Assembly: GCA_963750295.1 (NCBI GenBank)
Contig: CAVVPY010000001.1
Span: 310,001 to 374,000, forward strand
Source of the DNA: CAVVPY01 sp963750295
GTDB taxonomy: Bacteria; Actinomycetota; Actinomycetes; Mycobacteriales; Jatrophihabitantaceae
Reading direction: 5' to 3'
Length of the DNA stretch: 64,000 nt
In this document: one piece after another, positions 27,085 through 36,267 of the stretch
Layout: each line of letters opens with the position of its first letter
Numbering within the stretch: position 1 is the first letter of the stretch
The notes under the pieces: model-generated
Seen by the model: only the letters and a program-made list of their open reading frames with translations
Told to the model about the DNA's origin: nothing
Database searches by the model: none
Position numbers and translations under genes: made by a program

Positions 27085-28409
27085 CGGTAGAGCGTGGTTG
27101 TCGGGCCGGCAACGAGGAAACCGGTGCCGTACGGCCATACCCGCGCACCGTCCGGCGGGGCCGCGACGGCGTAGGCCGTATCGATCGCGCCGGTCGCCGA
27201 GGACAGCGCCGCGATCCCGCCGGCAGCAGGGACGAGCACCCGAGCGGCGCCAAGACTCGGCAGGCCCTGGCCCGACGTCGCCGTGACGGTGGGCAGCGCG
27301 CGGGTCTCTGCCTGCCAGACGAACCGCGTTCCGGAGCTCGGGACCGCGTACGTGGTGCCCCCGAACCGGATCAGGTCGGCGTCACCGGCCGGCTGCGTCT
27401 CGACCGGTCCCGTCCCCCCGTTGAGGGGCAACTGCCGCTCGGTGCGACCGGACTTCTTCGCCAGTATCGACAGCGAGCTGCCGTCGCGCGCCACCCCTGC
27501 GATGACCTGGTCGGCGACCGCGGGCACCAGCTCGTTACCGAGCAGGTTCCATTTGAGCTGGTCGGGGTTCTTGTGGTTCTTCGCGCTGTCGTTGTTCTCG
27601 CCCGCGGTCGCGTCGCGCAGCAGCAGTTGCGGCCCGTCACCGCAGAAGCGCAGGTCCGTGCAATCCCGGTCGGTGCATGTCTGGCTGATCAGCGCGCCGG
27701 CGGTACCCAGTGTCGCGTGGGTGATTGTGCACCCGTCCTCGGCGAATACCCATCGGTCCAGCCCCCCGGAGGGGTCAACCGCGTAGATCACGCCGGGAGT
27801 GGTGAACATGACCGTGAAGGGGGTGACGGCGTAGGTTGGGTGCCCGTTGAGGGGCTGGCCGTCCTTGTCGAGGGTCCGCGTCCACATCCGCTTGCCGGTA
27901 GCGGTGTCGAGGGCAGTCAACTCGTCACAGTTGCCGGCCAGCTCGTACACCGCGATCGTCACCCGCTGGACCTGGATGGCGGCGCAGACCGTGCGGTCGG
28001 TGCGCGTGTAGCTCCAGGTGATCGCGCCGGTGCGGGCATCCCGTCCGCGGACCGCACGCGTGTCGTGCGTGACGATCGTGCCGGCGTCGTAGGGGATGCC
28101 GATCGCCGCGCGGTCGGCGCTCGTCCACGCCTGGGTGAGCGTCGCGGACGCGGGGGCGAGAGGGACCGCCGGCGGCGGCGCGGCCACCGTCTGCAAGCTC
28201 GCGTGGCTGATCTCGCCGCGCGAGTAGGCGATCTTCACGATCGCGACGGCCCCCAGGACGAGCGCCACGAGTGCGACGGCGTACCCGATCCGCCAGGGTC
28301 GCATCCGGGCCTCGTACTGGCGCACGACCGGATCGGGCGGGGGCGGCGACGCGGTGCTTACCGCCTGCGGCTGTGCCGCGTCACTGTCCACGTTGTCATC
28401 GTGACGCAT
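27081..28409 (-). CDS. Membrane-anchored PQQ-like beta-propeller protein
   Basis: The 442-residue protein has a short cytoplasmic tail with a Pro-rich stretch and a single membrane segment (about residues 38-60; IGYAVALVALVLGAVAIVKIAY). An extracytoplasmic propeller follows, with repeats such as GAITWSYTRTD and LTALDTATGKRMWTRTLDKDG. Paired cysteines suggest disulfides. M. tuberculosis Rv3212 is of this kind next to rhlE, matching the helicase upstream here. The start 10 bp after the helicase stop suggests co-transcription. Its function is unknown. Confidence 0.8.
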   Translation of the reverse strand: MRHDDNVDSDAAQPQAVSTASPPPPDPVVRQYEARMRPWRIGYAVALVALVLGAVAIVKIAYSRGEISHASLQTVAAPPPAVPLAPASATLTQAWTSADRAAIGIPYDAGTIVTHDTRAVRGRDARTGAITWSYTRTDRTVCAAIQVQRVTIAVYELAGNCDELTALDTATGKRMWTRTLDKDGQPLNGHPTYAVTPFTVMFTTPGVIYAVDPSGGLDRWVFAEDGCTITHATLGTAGALISQTCTDRDCTDLRFCGDGPQLLLRDATAGENNDSAKNHKNPDQLKWNLLGNELVPAVADQVIAGVARDGSSLSILAKKSGRTERQLPLNGGTGPVETQPAGDADLIRFGGTTYAVPSSGTRFVWQAETRALPTVTATSGQGLPSLGAARVLVPAAGGIAALSSATGAIDTAYAVAAPPDGARVWPYGTGFLVAGPTTTLYR

Positions 28410-28419
28410 CCGCGTGTGG

Positions 28420-30039
28420 CTACTCGGCAGCGGGCTTGGGCCCGCCCCGGCCGCGGCGCCGTCGCCGGGCAGCAGCCGGCTGGCCGGTGCCGCCTGGGGC
28501 GGTGGACGCGCTGCCCTGCCCGGCCGCGCCGTTCTCGCCGGCCGGCTGTCCGCCACGGGTGCGGACGCGGCTGCGCTGCCGGGCCGGCCGGGCCGGACGT
28601 GCGGGAGCGTCATCGGAGCGTCGCGCCGGACGCTCGTCCGGGCGGCCGGGGCCGGTACGCCCCCGAGCGCGGCCCGGGTCACGTCCACCGAGATCTTCGA
28701 GTTCTTCGGCCTCGAGCCCGGCCCGGGTGCGGCCGGCGCGGGGCAGCACGCCGGTCACCTCGGGCGGGATGTTCAGTTCGAGGTAGAGGTGCGGGGACGT
28801 CGAGTAGGTCTCGACCGGCTCGTGGAACGGCAGGTCGAGCTTGTCGCAGATGAGCTTCCAGCGCGGCAGATCGTCCCAGTCGACGAGCGTGACGGCGTTG
28901 CCCTGGGCACCCGCGCGGGCGGTACGGCCGATGCGGTGGACGTAGGTCATCTCGTCCTCGGGCGCCTGGTAGTTCACGACGTGGCTGATGCCCTCGACGT
29001 CCAGACCGCGGGCGGCGACGTCGGTGGCGACCAGCACGTCGACCTTGCCGGAGCGGAACGCCCGCAGCGCCTGTTCGCGGGCGCCCTGACCGAGATCGCC
29101 GTGGACGGCCGCGACGGCGAACCCGCGCCCGGCCAGGTCGTCGGCGACCTTGGCTGCCGAGCGCTTGGTGCGGACGAAGATGAGCGTCAGGCCGCGCTCG
29201 CGCGCCTGGAGCACACGCGCCAGCACCTCCACCTTGTCCATCGCGTGCGCCCGGTAGACGAACTGGTCGACGTGGTCGGTGCTGGTGTTCTCGGCACCGT
29301 GTTCGGCGCGGATCTGCATCGGCTGGACGAGAAACGTCCGGGCGAGGGCGACGATCGGCCCCGGCATCGTCGCGGAGAACAGCATGGTCTGGCGCTTGTC
29401 CGGGACCATCTTCATCAGCTTCTCGATGTCCGGCAGGAACCCGAGGTCGAGCATCTCGTCGGCTTCGTCCAGCACGAGCGTCTGCACGGCACCGAGCACG
29501 AGGTGCCCCTGTTGCGCCAGGTCGAGCAACCGTCCCGGCGTCCCGACGACGACCTCGATGCCGTTGCGCAACGCCTCGACCTGTGGCTCGTAGGCCCGGC
29601 CGCCGTAGATCGTGAGCACCCGGGCGCCGAGCCGGCTGCCGGCCGCCTTCAGGTCACCGGAGACCTGGACCGCGAGTTCGCGAGTGGGGGCGATGACCAA
29701 CGCCTGGGGGGCGGCAGCCTTGCCGCCGGGCAGTTCGAGCCGGTTGAGCAGGGGGACGCCGAATCCGAGCGTCTTGCCGGTGCCGGTGCGAGCCTGGCCG
29801 ATGAGGTCCTGCCCGGCGAGCGCGATCGGCAGCGTCATCTCCTGGATGGCGAAGGTCTTCACGATGCCGACGTCGGCCAGCGCGGCGACGATCTCGGGCT
29901 TGATGTCGAAGTCGGCGAAGGCGGGGCTGTCCGCGCGAACGGGCGCGCGCGCCGCCAGCGGGGCGACTTCTTCCTCGTCGGCGAGGCCGGTGACGGTCGT
30001 TGTGGTCGTGGCAGCGGAACTGTCAGGCGATTCGGTCAT
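28420..30039 (-). CDS. rhlE: DEAD-box RNA helicase (RhlE-type)
   Basis: The 539-residue helicase has all core motifs: Q-motif region KTFAIQEMTLPIAL, motif I ARTGTGKT, Ia PTRELAVQV, Ib TPGRLL, II DEADEML and III SATMP. In the second domain are DVAARGLD (V) and HRIGRTARAG (VI). The C-terminal 150 residues are Arg/Gly/Pro-rich and probably bind RNA. It likely remodels structured RNA in ribosome assembly or mRNA decay. It leads a four-gene minus-strand operon, as rhlE and Rv3212 are adjacent in mycobacteria. Confidence 0.93.
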   Translation of the reverse strand: MTESPDSSAATTTTTVTGLADEEEVAPLAARAPVRADSPAFADFDIKPEIVAALADVGIVKTFAIQEMTLPIALAGQDLIGQARTGTGKTLGFGVPLLNRLELPGGKAAAPQALVIAPTRELAVQVSGDLKAAGSRLGARVLTIYGGRAYEPQVEALRNGIEVVVGTPGRLLDLAQQGHLVLGAVQTLVLDEADEMLDLGFLPDIEKLMKMVPDKRQTMLFSATMPGPIVALARTFLVQPMQIRAEHGAENTSTDHVDQFVYRAHAMDKVEVLARVLQARERGLTLIFVRTKRSAAKVADDLAGRGFAVAAVHGDLGQGAREQALRAFRSGKVDVLVATDVAARGLDVEGISHVVNYQAPEDEMTYVHRIGRTARAGAQGNAVTLVDWDDLPRWKLICDKLDLPFHEPVETYSTSPHLYLELNIPPEVTGVLPRAGRTRAGLEAEELEDLGGRDPGRARGRTGPGRPDERPARRSDDAPARPARPARQRSRVRTRGGQPAGENGAAGQGSASTAPGGTGQPAAARRRRRGRGGPKPAAE

Positions 30040-30204
30040 GCGGAGCGGTGTCCTCGCAGCAAGGTGCGTCGGCCGCTGGTGTATCCGCTCCAGTGAGGTG
30101 GGCCTTCGGGACCGACGGTGTCTGTCGGGAGGCGCCGCACCTGAGCGCGGTCAACGCGCAGATTCGATGGTACTTCTTGCCACCGATGGTACCGGCACGA
30201 CCGC

Positions 30205-30210
30205 TACCCT
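30205..30210 (+). promoter_or_regulatory. Candidate -10 (TACCCT) for the ferritin-like gene
   Basis: TACCCT precedes GTG 30218 by exactly 7 nt, so transcription would begin at the start codon (leaderless). This favours 30218 over an in-frame ATG at 30167. Confidence 0.4.
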
Positions 30211-30217
30211 GCCGAAC

Positions 30218-30862
30218 GTGCCCTCGTCCGACGCCGTGACCGACCTGCTCGGCGCCCTCGCGTACGGCGAACTCGCTGCCTTCGACCGGCTCGCCGAGGA
30301 CGCGCGGATGGCCCCCTCGCTGGCCGGGCGTGCCGAGATGTCGGCCATGGCAGCGGGGGAGATGGCCAACTTCGACACGCTGGCCGCCCGGCTGCAGGAC
30401 CTCGGCGCTTCCCCCGAAGCGGCGATGGAGCCCTTTGTCGCCGCCCTGGAGACCTACCACTCGCTCACCGAGCCGTCGACCTGGTTGGAGTGCGTGGTCA
30501 AGGCCTACGTCGGGGACGGGATGGCCGACGACTTCTATCGCGAGGTGGCCGCGTTCGTCGATGCCGAGACCAGGGCGTTGATCGAGCACGTCGTCGCTGA
30601 CCGCGGCCGCGCCGAGTTCGCGGTGCGTGAGGTGCGTGCCGCGCTCGCCGCCCAGCCCGCGCAGGCGGGTCGGCTCGCGCTGTGGGCGCGGCGGCTGGTC
30701 GGCGAGGCGATCAGCCAGACCCAGCACGTGCTCGCCGACCGGGACGCGCTCATGGTGCTGCTCATCGAGGGCACCGGCGACCTGTCGGGGGTGGCGGCGC
30801 TCATCAGCCGGATCACGGCGCGGCACGAGGAGCGGATGGCGGCGCTCGGCCTCTCGACCTGA
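30218..30862 (+). CDS. Ferritin-like fold protein (Rv3210c-like)
   Basis: The 214-residue, mostly helical protein resembles the ferritin-like group that includes Rv3210c and MiaE-type hydroxylases. Carboxylate/histidine pairs that could bind a di-iron site appear in AMAAGEMANFD and VVADRGRAEF, but I cannot confirm all ligands. Its place opposite rhlE and next to the DUF3107/TetR genes matches the mycobacterial order. The start is GTG 30218 on promoter spacing, with ATG 30167 possible. Function is unknown. Confidence 0.78.
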   Translation: MPSSDAVTDLLGALAYGELAAFDRLAEDARMAPSLAGRAEMSAMAAGEMANFDTLAARLQDLGASPEAAMEPFVAALETYHSLTEPSTWLECVVKAYVGDGMADDFYREVAAFVDAETRALIEHVVADRGRAEFAVREVRAALAAQPAQAGRLALWARRLVGEAISQTQHVLADRDALMVLLIEGTGDLSGVAALISRITARHEERMAALGLST

Positions 30863-30863
30863 G

Positions 30864-31262
30864 TCAGGCGGTCAGGAGCGCCACCGTGGCACCGAATGCC
30901 GCGTGGTCGGCGAGTTGGGGGCCGACCGGCAGCGCCCGCACCGCGGCGAAGCGCGGTGCCGCGCTCAGGTGCGCCAGGCCGAGATCGACGCCCGCGATCC
31001 CGAGACCGGCCACCGCACCGGCCAGAACCCGTCGGCGCCTCGGCAGCGCGACGGTGAGAACCGCGCCCCACGCCAGCGTCAGCGCTGCATGTGCGACGCC
31101 GGCACAGGCCAGCAGCCGCCACGTCCGGGCCTCGTCCGGCGCCAGTAACCGGCCGGCCGCCCGGGTGGCCCCGAGCGGGTCGTGTCCGGACGCGAGCGCC
31201 CACAGCGTGGACGGAGCGCCGCTGACGACGGCACCCACCGCGAGCGCCCGGCCCAGTTTCAC
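30864..31262 (-). CDS. Small membrane protein of unknown function
   Basis: The 132-residue protein has about three to four hydrophobic segments (near residues 5-25, 50-72, 80-98 and 115-132) and a basic loop (PRRRRVL) that probably faces the cytoplasm. I recognise no family. It lies on the minus strand between the ferritin-like gene and the DUF3107 gene, 16 bp after the latter, so it may belong to the TetR/DUF3107 transcript. Confidence 0.65.
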   Translation of the reverse strand: MKLGRALAVGAVVSGAPSTLWALASGHDPLGATRAAGRLLAPDEARTWRLLACAGVAHAALTLAWGAVLTVALPRRRRVLAGAVAGLGIAGVDLGLAHLSAAPRFAAVRALPVGPQLADHAAFGATVALLTA

Positions 31263-31278
31263 GGCCGCCCGGCTCGGC

Positions 31279-31506
31279 TCACTGGCTGATGAACCCCACC
31301 CGGCGCTGATCGGCCTGGGCGATCTCGACGTACGCGATCAGGTTCGACGGGACGATCACCTTGCGACCCTTCTCGTCGGTCAGCGACAGCTGCCCGTCCA
31401 CGCTCTTGAGCGCGGTCGCCACGAGCGCCTCGACCTCCTCGGTGGTCTGCGGGCTATCGACAACGATCTCGCGCGGCGTGTGCAGCACGCCGATCTTGAC
31501 CTCCAC
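31279..31506 (-). CDS. DUF3107 (TB9.4-like) small protein
   Basis: The 75-residue product (VEVKIGVLHTPREIVVDSPQ...) belongs to the DUF3107 family, known as TB9.4 in mycobacteria, of unknown function. The start is GTG at 31506, preceded by AGAGGTGG, and this trims an upstream extension in frame. It lies downstream of the tetR gene, as in M. tuberculosis (Rv3208-Rv3208A). Confidence 0.88.
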   Translation of the reverse strand: MEVKIGVLHTPREIVVDSPQTTEEVEALVATALKSVDGQLSLTDEKGRKVIVPSNLIAYVEIAQADQRRVGFISQ

Positions 31507-31603
31507 GCGGGTTCCACCTCTCGTCACAGCTCTGGCCGCCAACGCTAGTCGAGGCCCGGTGCGGTCAGCGCCGATACCCCTGCGCCCTCAGCGAACGCCG
31601 GGG

Positions 31604-32233
31604 CTATTGGCGGGGGAAGTTGGAGATCCCTCGCCAGAGCAGCGACTCGAGCAGGCGGACCGCGTCCTCCTGCGAGATGGGCTTGTCCGCGGCCAGCCAC
31701 CAGCGTGCTGCCACCTGGGCGGCACCGGTCAGCGCGGTCGACAGCAATTCGGCGCGGGCCCGGTCGAGCCCGGTGTCCGCGGCCACGGTCTCGGCGACGG
31801 CCTTCATCGTCATCTGCGAGACGCCCTCGACGCGTTCACGGACCGAGGGCTCGTTGCCGAGATCGGTCTCGAAGATCAGCCGGAAGGCACCGCCGTGGTC
31901 GTCGCGGTCGACGAACTCGAAGTACGCGGTCAGGACGCGGTGCACCCGCTCGCTGTTGTCGTCTGTGCCCTCGAGCGCGTCGACGACGGCCTGGCTCAGC
32001 GCCTCGGCCTGCGTGTCGATGAGTGCCAGGTACAGGTCGAGCTTGCCAGGGAAATGCTGATAGAGCACCGGCTTCGAGACACCGGCCCGCTCGGCGATGT
32101 CGTCCATCGCCGCGGCGTGGTAGCCGTTCGCGACGAAGACCTCCTGGGCGGCGGCGAGAAGTTGCTTGCGTCGCGCGGATCGGGGCATGCGGGCGCCGCG
32201 CGAGAGCTCGGGGGCGCTCGACATTCCAGTCAT
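31604..32233 (-). CDS. TetR-family transcriptional regulator
   Basis: The 209-residue regulator has an N-terminal HTH (about residues 20-66; AAMDDIAERAGVSKPVLYQHF) and a helical ligand-binding domain. It resembles Rv3208 by context with DUF3107. A TAGAGT that overlaps the end of the LigD-polymerase gene, about 40 nt upstream, may be its -10. An RBS-like GGAGG lies directly before the ATG. The ligand is unknown. It may control the DUF3107 and membrane genes next to it. Confidence 0.9.
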   Translation of the reverse strand: MTGMSSAPELSRGARMPRSARRKQLLAAAQEVFVANGYHAAAMDDIAERAGVSKPVLYQHFPGKLDLYLALIDTQAEALSQAVVDALEGTDDNSERVHRVLTAYFEFVDRDDHGGAFRLIFETDLGNEPSVRERVEGVSQMTMKAVAETVAADTGLDRARAELLSTALTGAAQVAARWWLAADKPISQEDAVRLLESLLWRGISNFPRQ

Positions 32234-32275
32234 CCTCCAGCGAATCGGACGGGGGCGATCCGGGACGGCCAGACT

Positions 32276-33214
32276 CTACTCGCGAGTAGCCATCTGCGCC
32301 GTGATCCGGGCCCGGCGCTCGTCCGAGAGGGTGTCGGCGAACAGGTCGCCGTGTGACTCGACCCGGTCGAGCACCTCGCCCGCCGTGAACCGCAGGGGCG
32401 CGCCGGCGGCGACCTCGTCCCAGGTGAGCGGGGTCGAGACTGTCGGTTCGTCCCGCGCCCGCAGCGAATACGGGGCGACGGTGGTCTTGGCCGCGTTGTT
32501 CTGCGACCAGTCGACGAACACCTTGGCCGTGCGCAGTGACTTCGTCATCCGCGAGACCACGAGCTTCGGGTGCGCGGCTTCGAGCCGCTCGGCGACCGCG
32601 TGGGCGTAGCGCGACGGCAGATCGGGATCGTCGACCACGATCGGCGCGCTCACCTGCATCCCCTTCGACCCGGACGTCTTGGGAACGAGAGTGAGCCCGT
32701 CCTCGGCTACGACGTCGCGAACCAGCAAGGCGACCTCGCAACACTCGGCGATGCCGGCAGGCGGGCCGGGGTCGAGGTCGAACACGAGCAGGTCGGTGCG
32801 TGGTTTGCGGGCGCGCCGCGGCACCCGCCACTGGGGCACGTGCAGTTCGAGCGCTGCCAGATTTGCCAGCCAGACGAGCGCGGCGAGTTCCTCGACCACG
32901 ACGAAATCGATCGTCTCGCGATTCTTCGTCGATCCCGGCACGGGCAGCGTCACGGTGCGCACCCAGTCCGGCGTCCCACGGGCGGCGTTCTTCTCGAAGA
33001 AGAACTTGCCCTCCACCCCGTTCGGGTAGCGCTTGACCGTCAGTGGACGGTCGGCGAGGTGCGGCAGCAGGACCGGTGCGATCCGTGAGTAGTAGTCGAT
33101 GACCTCGCCCTTGGTGAACCCGATCTCGGGGTAGAGCACCTTGCTCAGGTTGGTGAGCTGCAGGGTGCGGCCCTCCACATCGACGCCGATCTTGTCCGCC
33201 GATTTCGTCGCCAT
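32276..33214 (-). CDS. NHEJ DNA polymerase (LigD polymerase domain)
   Basis: The 312-residue protein is a stand-alone LigD-type primase/polymerase. It begins VEGRTLQLTNLSKVLYPEIG, carries the catalytic VFDLDPGPPAG (DxD) and ends near VSTPLTWDEV. It fills gaps and adds nucleotides, including ribonucleotides, at breaks during non-homologous end joining. Its start overlaps the ligase stop by one base, so the two are coupled. In M. tuberculosis these activities are fused in one LigD, whereas here they are separate genes. Confidence 0.93.
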   Translation of the reverse strand: MATKSADKIGVDVEGRTLQLTNLSKVLYPEIGFTKGEVIDYYSRIAPVLLPHLADRPLTVKRYPNGVEGKFFFEKNAARGTPDWVRTVTLPVPGSTKNRETIDFVVVEELAALVWLANLAALELHVPQWRVPRRARKPRTDLLVFDLDPGPPAGIAECCEVALLVRDVVAEDGLTLVPKTSGSKGMQVSAPIVVDDPDLPSRYAHAVAERLEAAHPKLVVSRMTKSLRTAKVFVDWSQNNAAKTTVAPYSLRARDEPTVSTPLTWDEVAAGAPLRFTAGEVLDRVESHGDLFADTLSDERRARITAQMATRE

Positions 33215-34134
33215 CAGCCCTCCGCCTCGTCCGCTGTCTTGTCCGGGCGCAGCCGCGCGAAGACCGGATGCCGCAAGCGGCCCTCACCCGTCCAGGCCGC
33301 GTACTTCACCTCGACCACGATCTCTGGTTCTACCCAGTGCGTCGAGCGGCCGGGGCTGCGCGGCGGTTCGGAGCGGAGCACGCAGGTAGTCCGCGGGGTC
33401 AGCCGACGGTGCAGGTCCGACGCCGTGCGTCCGGTCAGGCCGCTGCCTGCCTTGCCCGCAAAGCAGAGTTCCCCGTCGGCCCATCGGGCGAGGACCAGCG
33501 AGCTGAGTTCCTCGGGCGCCGCGGCGGGCGCCTCCCACCCGACGACGACGAAGTCGCCGGTGTTGACGAAGCGCAGCTTCACCCAGTCACGCGAGCGCAC
33601 GCCGAATCGGTAACCGGAGGCGGTCCGTTTCGCCACCACGCCTTCGAGCCCGTGCTCACGCGCGGCTGCCTCGGTCGCGACCCCGTCGTCGAAGCTCGGG
33701 CTCAGCGTCCAGTCCGGCTCGTCGGCCAGCCAGCGTTCCAGCGTCGCGCGCCGGTCCGAGTACGGGCGGGGCGTCAGCTCGACGCCGAAGCGGCGCAGCA
33801 GGTCGAAGGCGACGAAGGTGACCGGAATCTCTCGGCTCAATCGCTTCGCCTCCGCCGCCGAGCGGACGTGCATGCGCGCCTGCAGCGCCTCGAAGGACGG
33901 TCGGCCGTCGACGAAGGCCACGATCTCGCCGTCCACCAGCGCGTCCTCGGCCTTCGCGGCCAGGCGGACCAGCTCCGGGTAGGCCGTCGTGACCTCGTTG
34001 CCGCGCCTGCTGAACAGGTGTACGCCGCGCTCGGACACGTCCACCAGAGCGCGCACACCGTCCCATTTGAACTCATAGGCCCAGCCCGTCCCGCGGGGCA
34101 GGACGTCGGTTGCGGTGGCGAGCATGGGCTGCAC
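33214..34134 (-). CDS. ATP-dependent DNA ligase (LigD/LigC-type)
   Basis: The 306-residue ligase has the nucleotidyl motif YEFKWDGVRAL (motif I lysine at about residue 24), GEIVAFVDGRPSFEALQ (motif III) and VAKRTASGYRFG with DWVKLRF (motifs IV and V). An OB-fold C-terminal domain follows. It seals NHEJ nicks with the polymerase gene that follows it. No PE (3'-phosphoesterase) domain is present in either protein. The ATG is only 17 bp from the divergent ku start. Confidence 0.92.
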   Translation of the reverse strand: MQPMLATATDVLPRGTGWAYEFKWDGVRALVDVSERGVHLFSRRGNEVTTAYPELVRLAAKAEDALVDGEIVAFVDGRPSFEALQARMHVRSAAEAKRLSREIPVTFVAFDLLRRFGVELTPRPYSDRRATLERWLADEPDWTLSPSFDDGVATEAAAREHGLEGVVAKRTASGYRFGVRSRDWVKLRFVNTGDFVVVGWEAPAAAPEELSSLVLARWADGELCFAGKAGSGLTGRTASDLHRRLTPRTTCVLRSEPPRSPGRSTHWVEPEIVVEVKYAAWTGEGRLRHPVFARLRPDKTADEAEG

Positions 34135-34151
34135 TCGTCCATTCTGGTTAC

Positions 34152-35186
34152 ATGCGTGCGATCTGGAAGGGCAGCATCTCCTTCGGGCTGGTCAGTATCG
34201 GGGTGAAGCTGTACACCGCCACCGAGGAACGCGACGTGAGTTTCCACCAGGTACGCCGGTCGGACGGCTCGCGAATCCGCTACAAGCGGGTTGCCGAGGT
34301 CGACGGCGAAGAGGTGCCGTACAGCGAGATCGCGAAGGGCTACGAACTGCCCAGCGGCGAGACCGTGGTGCTCACCGACGAGGACTTCGCCGATCTGCCC
34401 CTGCCGACGGCCCGGGTCGTGGACGTCCTGCAGTTCGTGCCGATGGAACAGATCGATCCGATCTACTTCGCGAAGAGCTACTACCTCGAGCCCGAGAACA
34501 ACGCGATCAAGCCGTACCTGTTGCTGCGCGACGCGCTTGACTCGAGCGGTCAGGTCGGGCTGGTCAAGGTCGCCATCCGCAACCGCGAGCAACTGGCCAC
34601 CCTGCGCGTGCGCGACGGTGTGATCGTGATGGAAACGATGATCTGGCCGGACGAGGTGCGTGAACCGGCCTTCGGCTTCCTCGATTCGGATGTGGACCTG
34701 CGGCCGCAGGAACGGTCGATGGCCGACTCGCTCGTGGCCAGCATGTCGGGTGACTTCGACGCCGAGGAGTACACCGATGACTACCGGGCCGCGCTGCAAG
34801 AGGTGATCGACGCCAAGGTCGAGGGTCGCGAGATCGTCGAGCCGGAAGAGGCGCAGCCGAGTGCCGGCAACGTGGTCGACCTGATGTCGGCGCTGCGCGC
34901 GTCGGTCGCCGCTGCCAAGAAGGGACGCGGCGAGGTCAGCGCTTCGACGACGCCGAAGCGGGCGCCGGCGAAGGCCACGGCGAAAGCGGTGGCGACGAAG
35001 GCCGCTGCGAAGAAGGCGCCGGCCAAGAAGGCCGCTGCGAAGAAGGCGCCCGCCAAGAAGGCCGCTGCGAAGAAGGCGCCCGCCAAGAAGGCTGCCGCGA
35101 ACAAGGCGCCCGCCAAGAAGGCCGCTGCGAAGAAGGCGCCCGCCAAGAAGGCCGCGAAGCAGACCCCCGCGCGCAAGTCCGCCTGA
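34152..35186 (+). CDS. ku: Ku homodimer end-binding protein with repetitive Lys/Ala tail
   Basis: The 344-residue protein has the bacterial Ku core (about residues 1-255; MRAIWKGSISFGLVSIGVKLY and FGFLDSDVDLRPQE). A C-terminal tail follows, made of AKKAPAKKA repeats encoded by five 30-bp units. Ku binds broken ends and recruits LigD. Similar basic tails enhance DNA sliding in other actinobacterial Ku proteins. It is divergent from the ligase-polymerase pair, separated by 17 bp, and overlaps the next hydrolase gene by one base. Confidence 0.96.
   Translation: MRAIWKGSISFGLVSIGVKLYTATEERDVSFHQVRRSDGSRIRYKRVAEVDGEEVPYSEIAKGYELPSGETVVLTDEDFADLPLPTARVVDVLQFVPMEQIDPIYFAKSYYLEPENNAIKPYLLLRDALDSSGQVGLVKVAIRNREQLATLRVRDGVIVMETMIWPDEVREPAFGFLDSDVDLRPQERSMADSLVASMSGDFDAEEYTDDYRAALQEVIDAKVEGREIVEPEEAQPSAGNVVDLMSALRASVAAAKKGRGEVSASTTPKRAPAKATAKAVATKAAAKKAPAKKAAAKKAPAKKAAAKKAPAKKAAANKAPAKKAAAKKAPAKKAAKQTPARKSA
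35001..35150 (+). repeat. Five 30-bp tandem repeats encoding the Ku tail
   Basis: Five direct units of 30 bp (35001, 35031, 35061, 35091, 35121) encode AAAKKAPAKK or a close variant. Units two, three and five are identical. Unit one has one change and unit four has three, giving AAANKAPAKK. Copy number could vary without loss of frame. Confidence 0.92.
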
Positions 35187-36163
35187 TGGGACGTCATCAG
35201 GCCGAGCCGCGAGTCGCCCGGTGCTCGCAGGAGGAACTGCCCGCACTCGATGACGTGACGGCGCCCTGGCCGGGCCGGCACGTCGACCTCGACGGCACCG
35301 AGATCTTCGTCCGGATCACCAAACCGCTGCGCGAAGCCGCCGAGCCGGCCCTGCTGGTGCACGGTCTCGGTGGTTCCTCGCACAACTGGACCGATGTCGC
35401 CGGGTTGCTGCGAAACCGGCTCGACATCGAGGCGATCGACCTACCGGGCTTCGGCCGCTCCGGCCCGTCTCGCTCCGGCTATTCCCTAGACCAGCACGCC
35501 CGGACGGTCATCGACTACCTGCGCGTGTCCGGCCGCGGACCGGTGCACCTTGTCGGGAACTCGATGGGCGGTGCCGTGTCGATCCTGGTCGCGTCGCGAC
35601 GCCCGGACCTCGTTCGCACGCTGACGCTGATCTCGCCGGCCGTGCCGGATGTGCGGCTGCGCCTGCACCCGCTCCGGAACGATCCGCGGGTGGCCCTGAT
35701 CGTCGTCCCTGTCATCGGCCCGGCGGTGCTGCGGCGGATGCGCAAGGTCTCACCGCGGACGCGCGCCAAGTTGACGATCGACGTGTGCTTCGCCGATCCC
35801 TCGCGTTACCCGCAGCGACGCATGGACGAGTCGGTCGAGGAAGCGAGCTTTCGCCTGCGCTTCCCGTGGGCCGATCGCGCGATGATCAGTTCGATGCGCG
35901 CGCTGGCCGGCTCGCAGTTCTTCCGTGGCCGGGCCGGCTGGGCTGCGATGCGCACGATCACTGCGCCGACGTTGGTCGTGTGGGGCGATACCGACCGCCT
36001 GGTCGCCCCGGACCTCGCCCCGATCGTGGCGAATGCGATCCCGGACTCGCGGCTGCTGTTCCTCGTCGGGGTCGGCCATACCGCGCAGATGGAGGACCCG
36101 ACGTCGGTGGCGCGCGCGGTCCTGGCGCTCCTCGACGACGCTGCGATCCGGGCCGGAACTTGA
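35186..36163 (+). CDS. Alpha/beta-fold hydrolase
   Basis: The 325-residue enzyme has LVHGLGGSSHNW at the oxyanion region, nucleophile elbow VGNSMGGA, a VVWGDTDRLV acid and a VGHTAQME histidine. An inserted lid of about 80 residues lies in the middle. Its ATG overlaps the ku stop as TGATG. In mycobacteria a related hydrolase lies close to the DUF3152 and moeZ genes, so it may belong to that conserved block rather than to NHEJ. Confidence 0.86.
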   Translation: MGRHQAEPRVARCSQEELPALDDVTAPWPGRHVDLDGTEIFVRITKPLREAAEPALLVHGLGGSSHNWTDVAGLLRNRLDIEAIDLPGFGRSGPSRSGYSLDQHARTVIDYLRVSGRGPVHLVGNSMGGAVSILVASRRPDLVRTLTLISPAVPDVRLRLHPLRNDPRVALIVVPVIGPAVLRRMRKVSPRTRAKLTIDVCFADPSRYPQRRMDESVEEASFRLRFPWADRAMISSMRALAGSQFFRGRAGWAAMRTITAPTLVVWGDTDRLVAPDLAPIVANAIPDSRLLFLVGVGHTAQMEDPTSVARAVLALLDDAAIRAGT

Positions 36164-36267
36164 CCGGAGGGCACGCCGCACTGATGTCCGCGTACGCACA
36201 ACGGTGTGTGGCACTGTAGGACCGTGATCGGCAATGACGATCCGGCGCGCTCGCTGGGGGATGAGCT

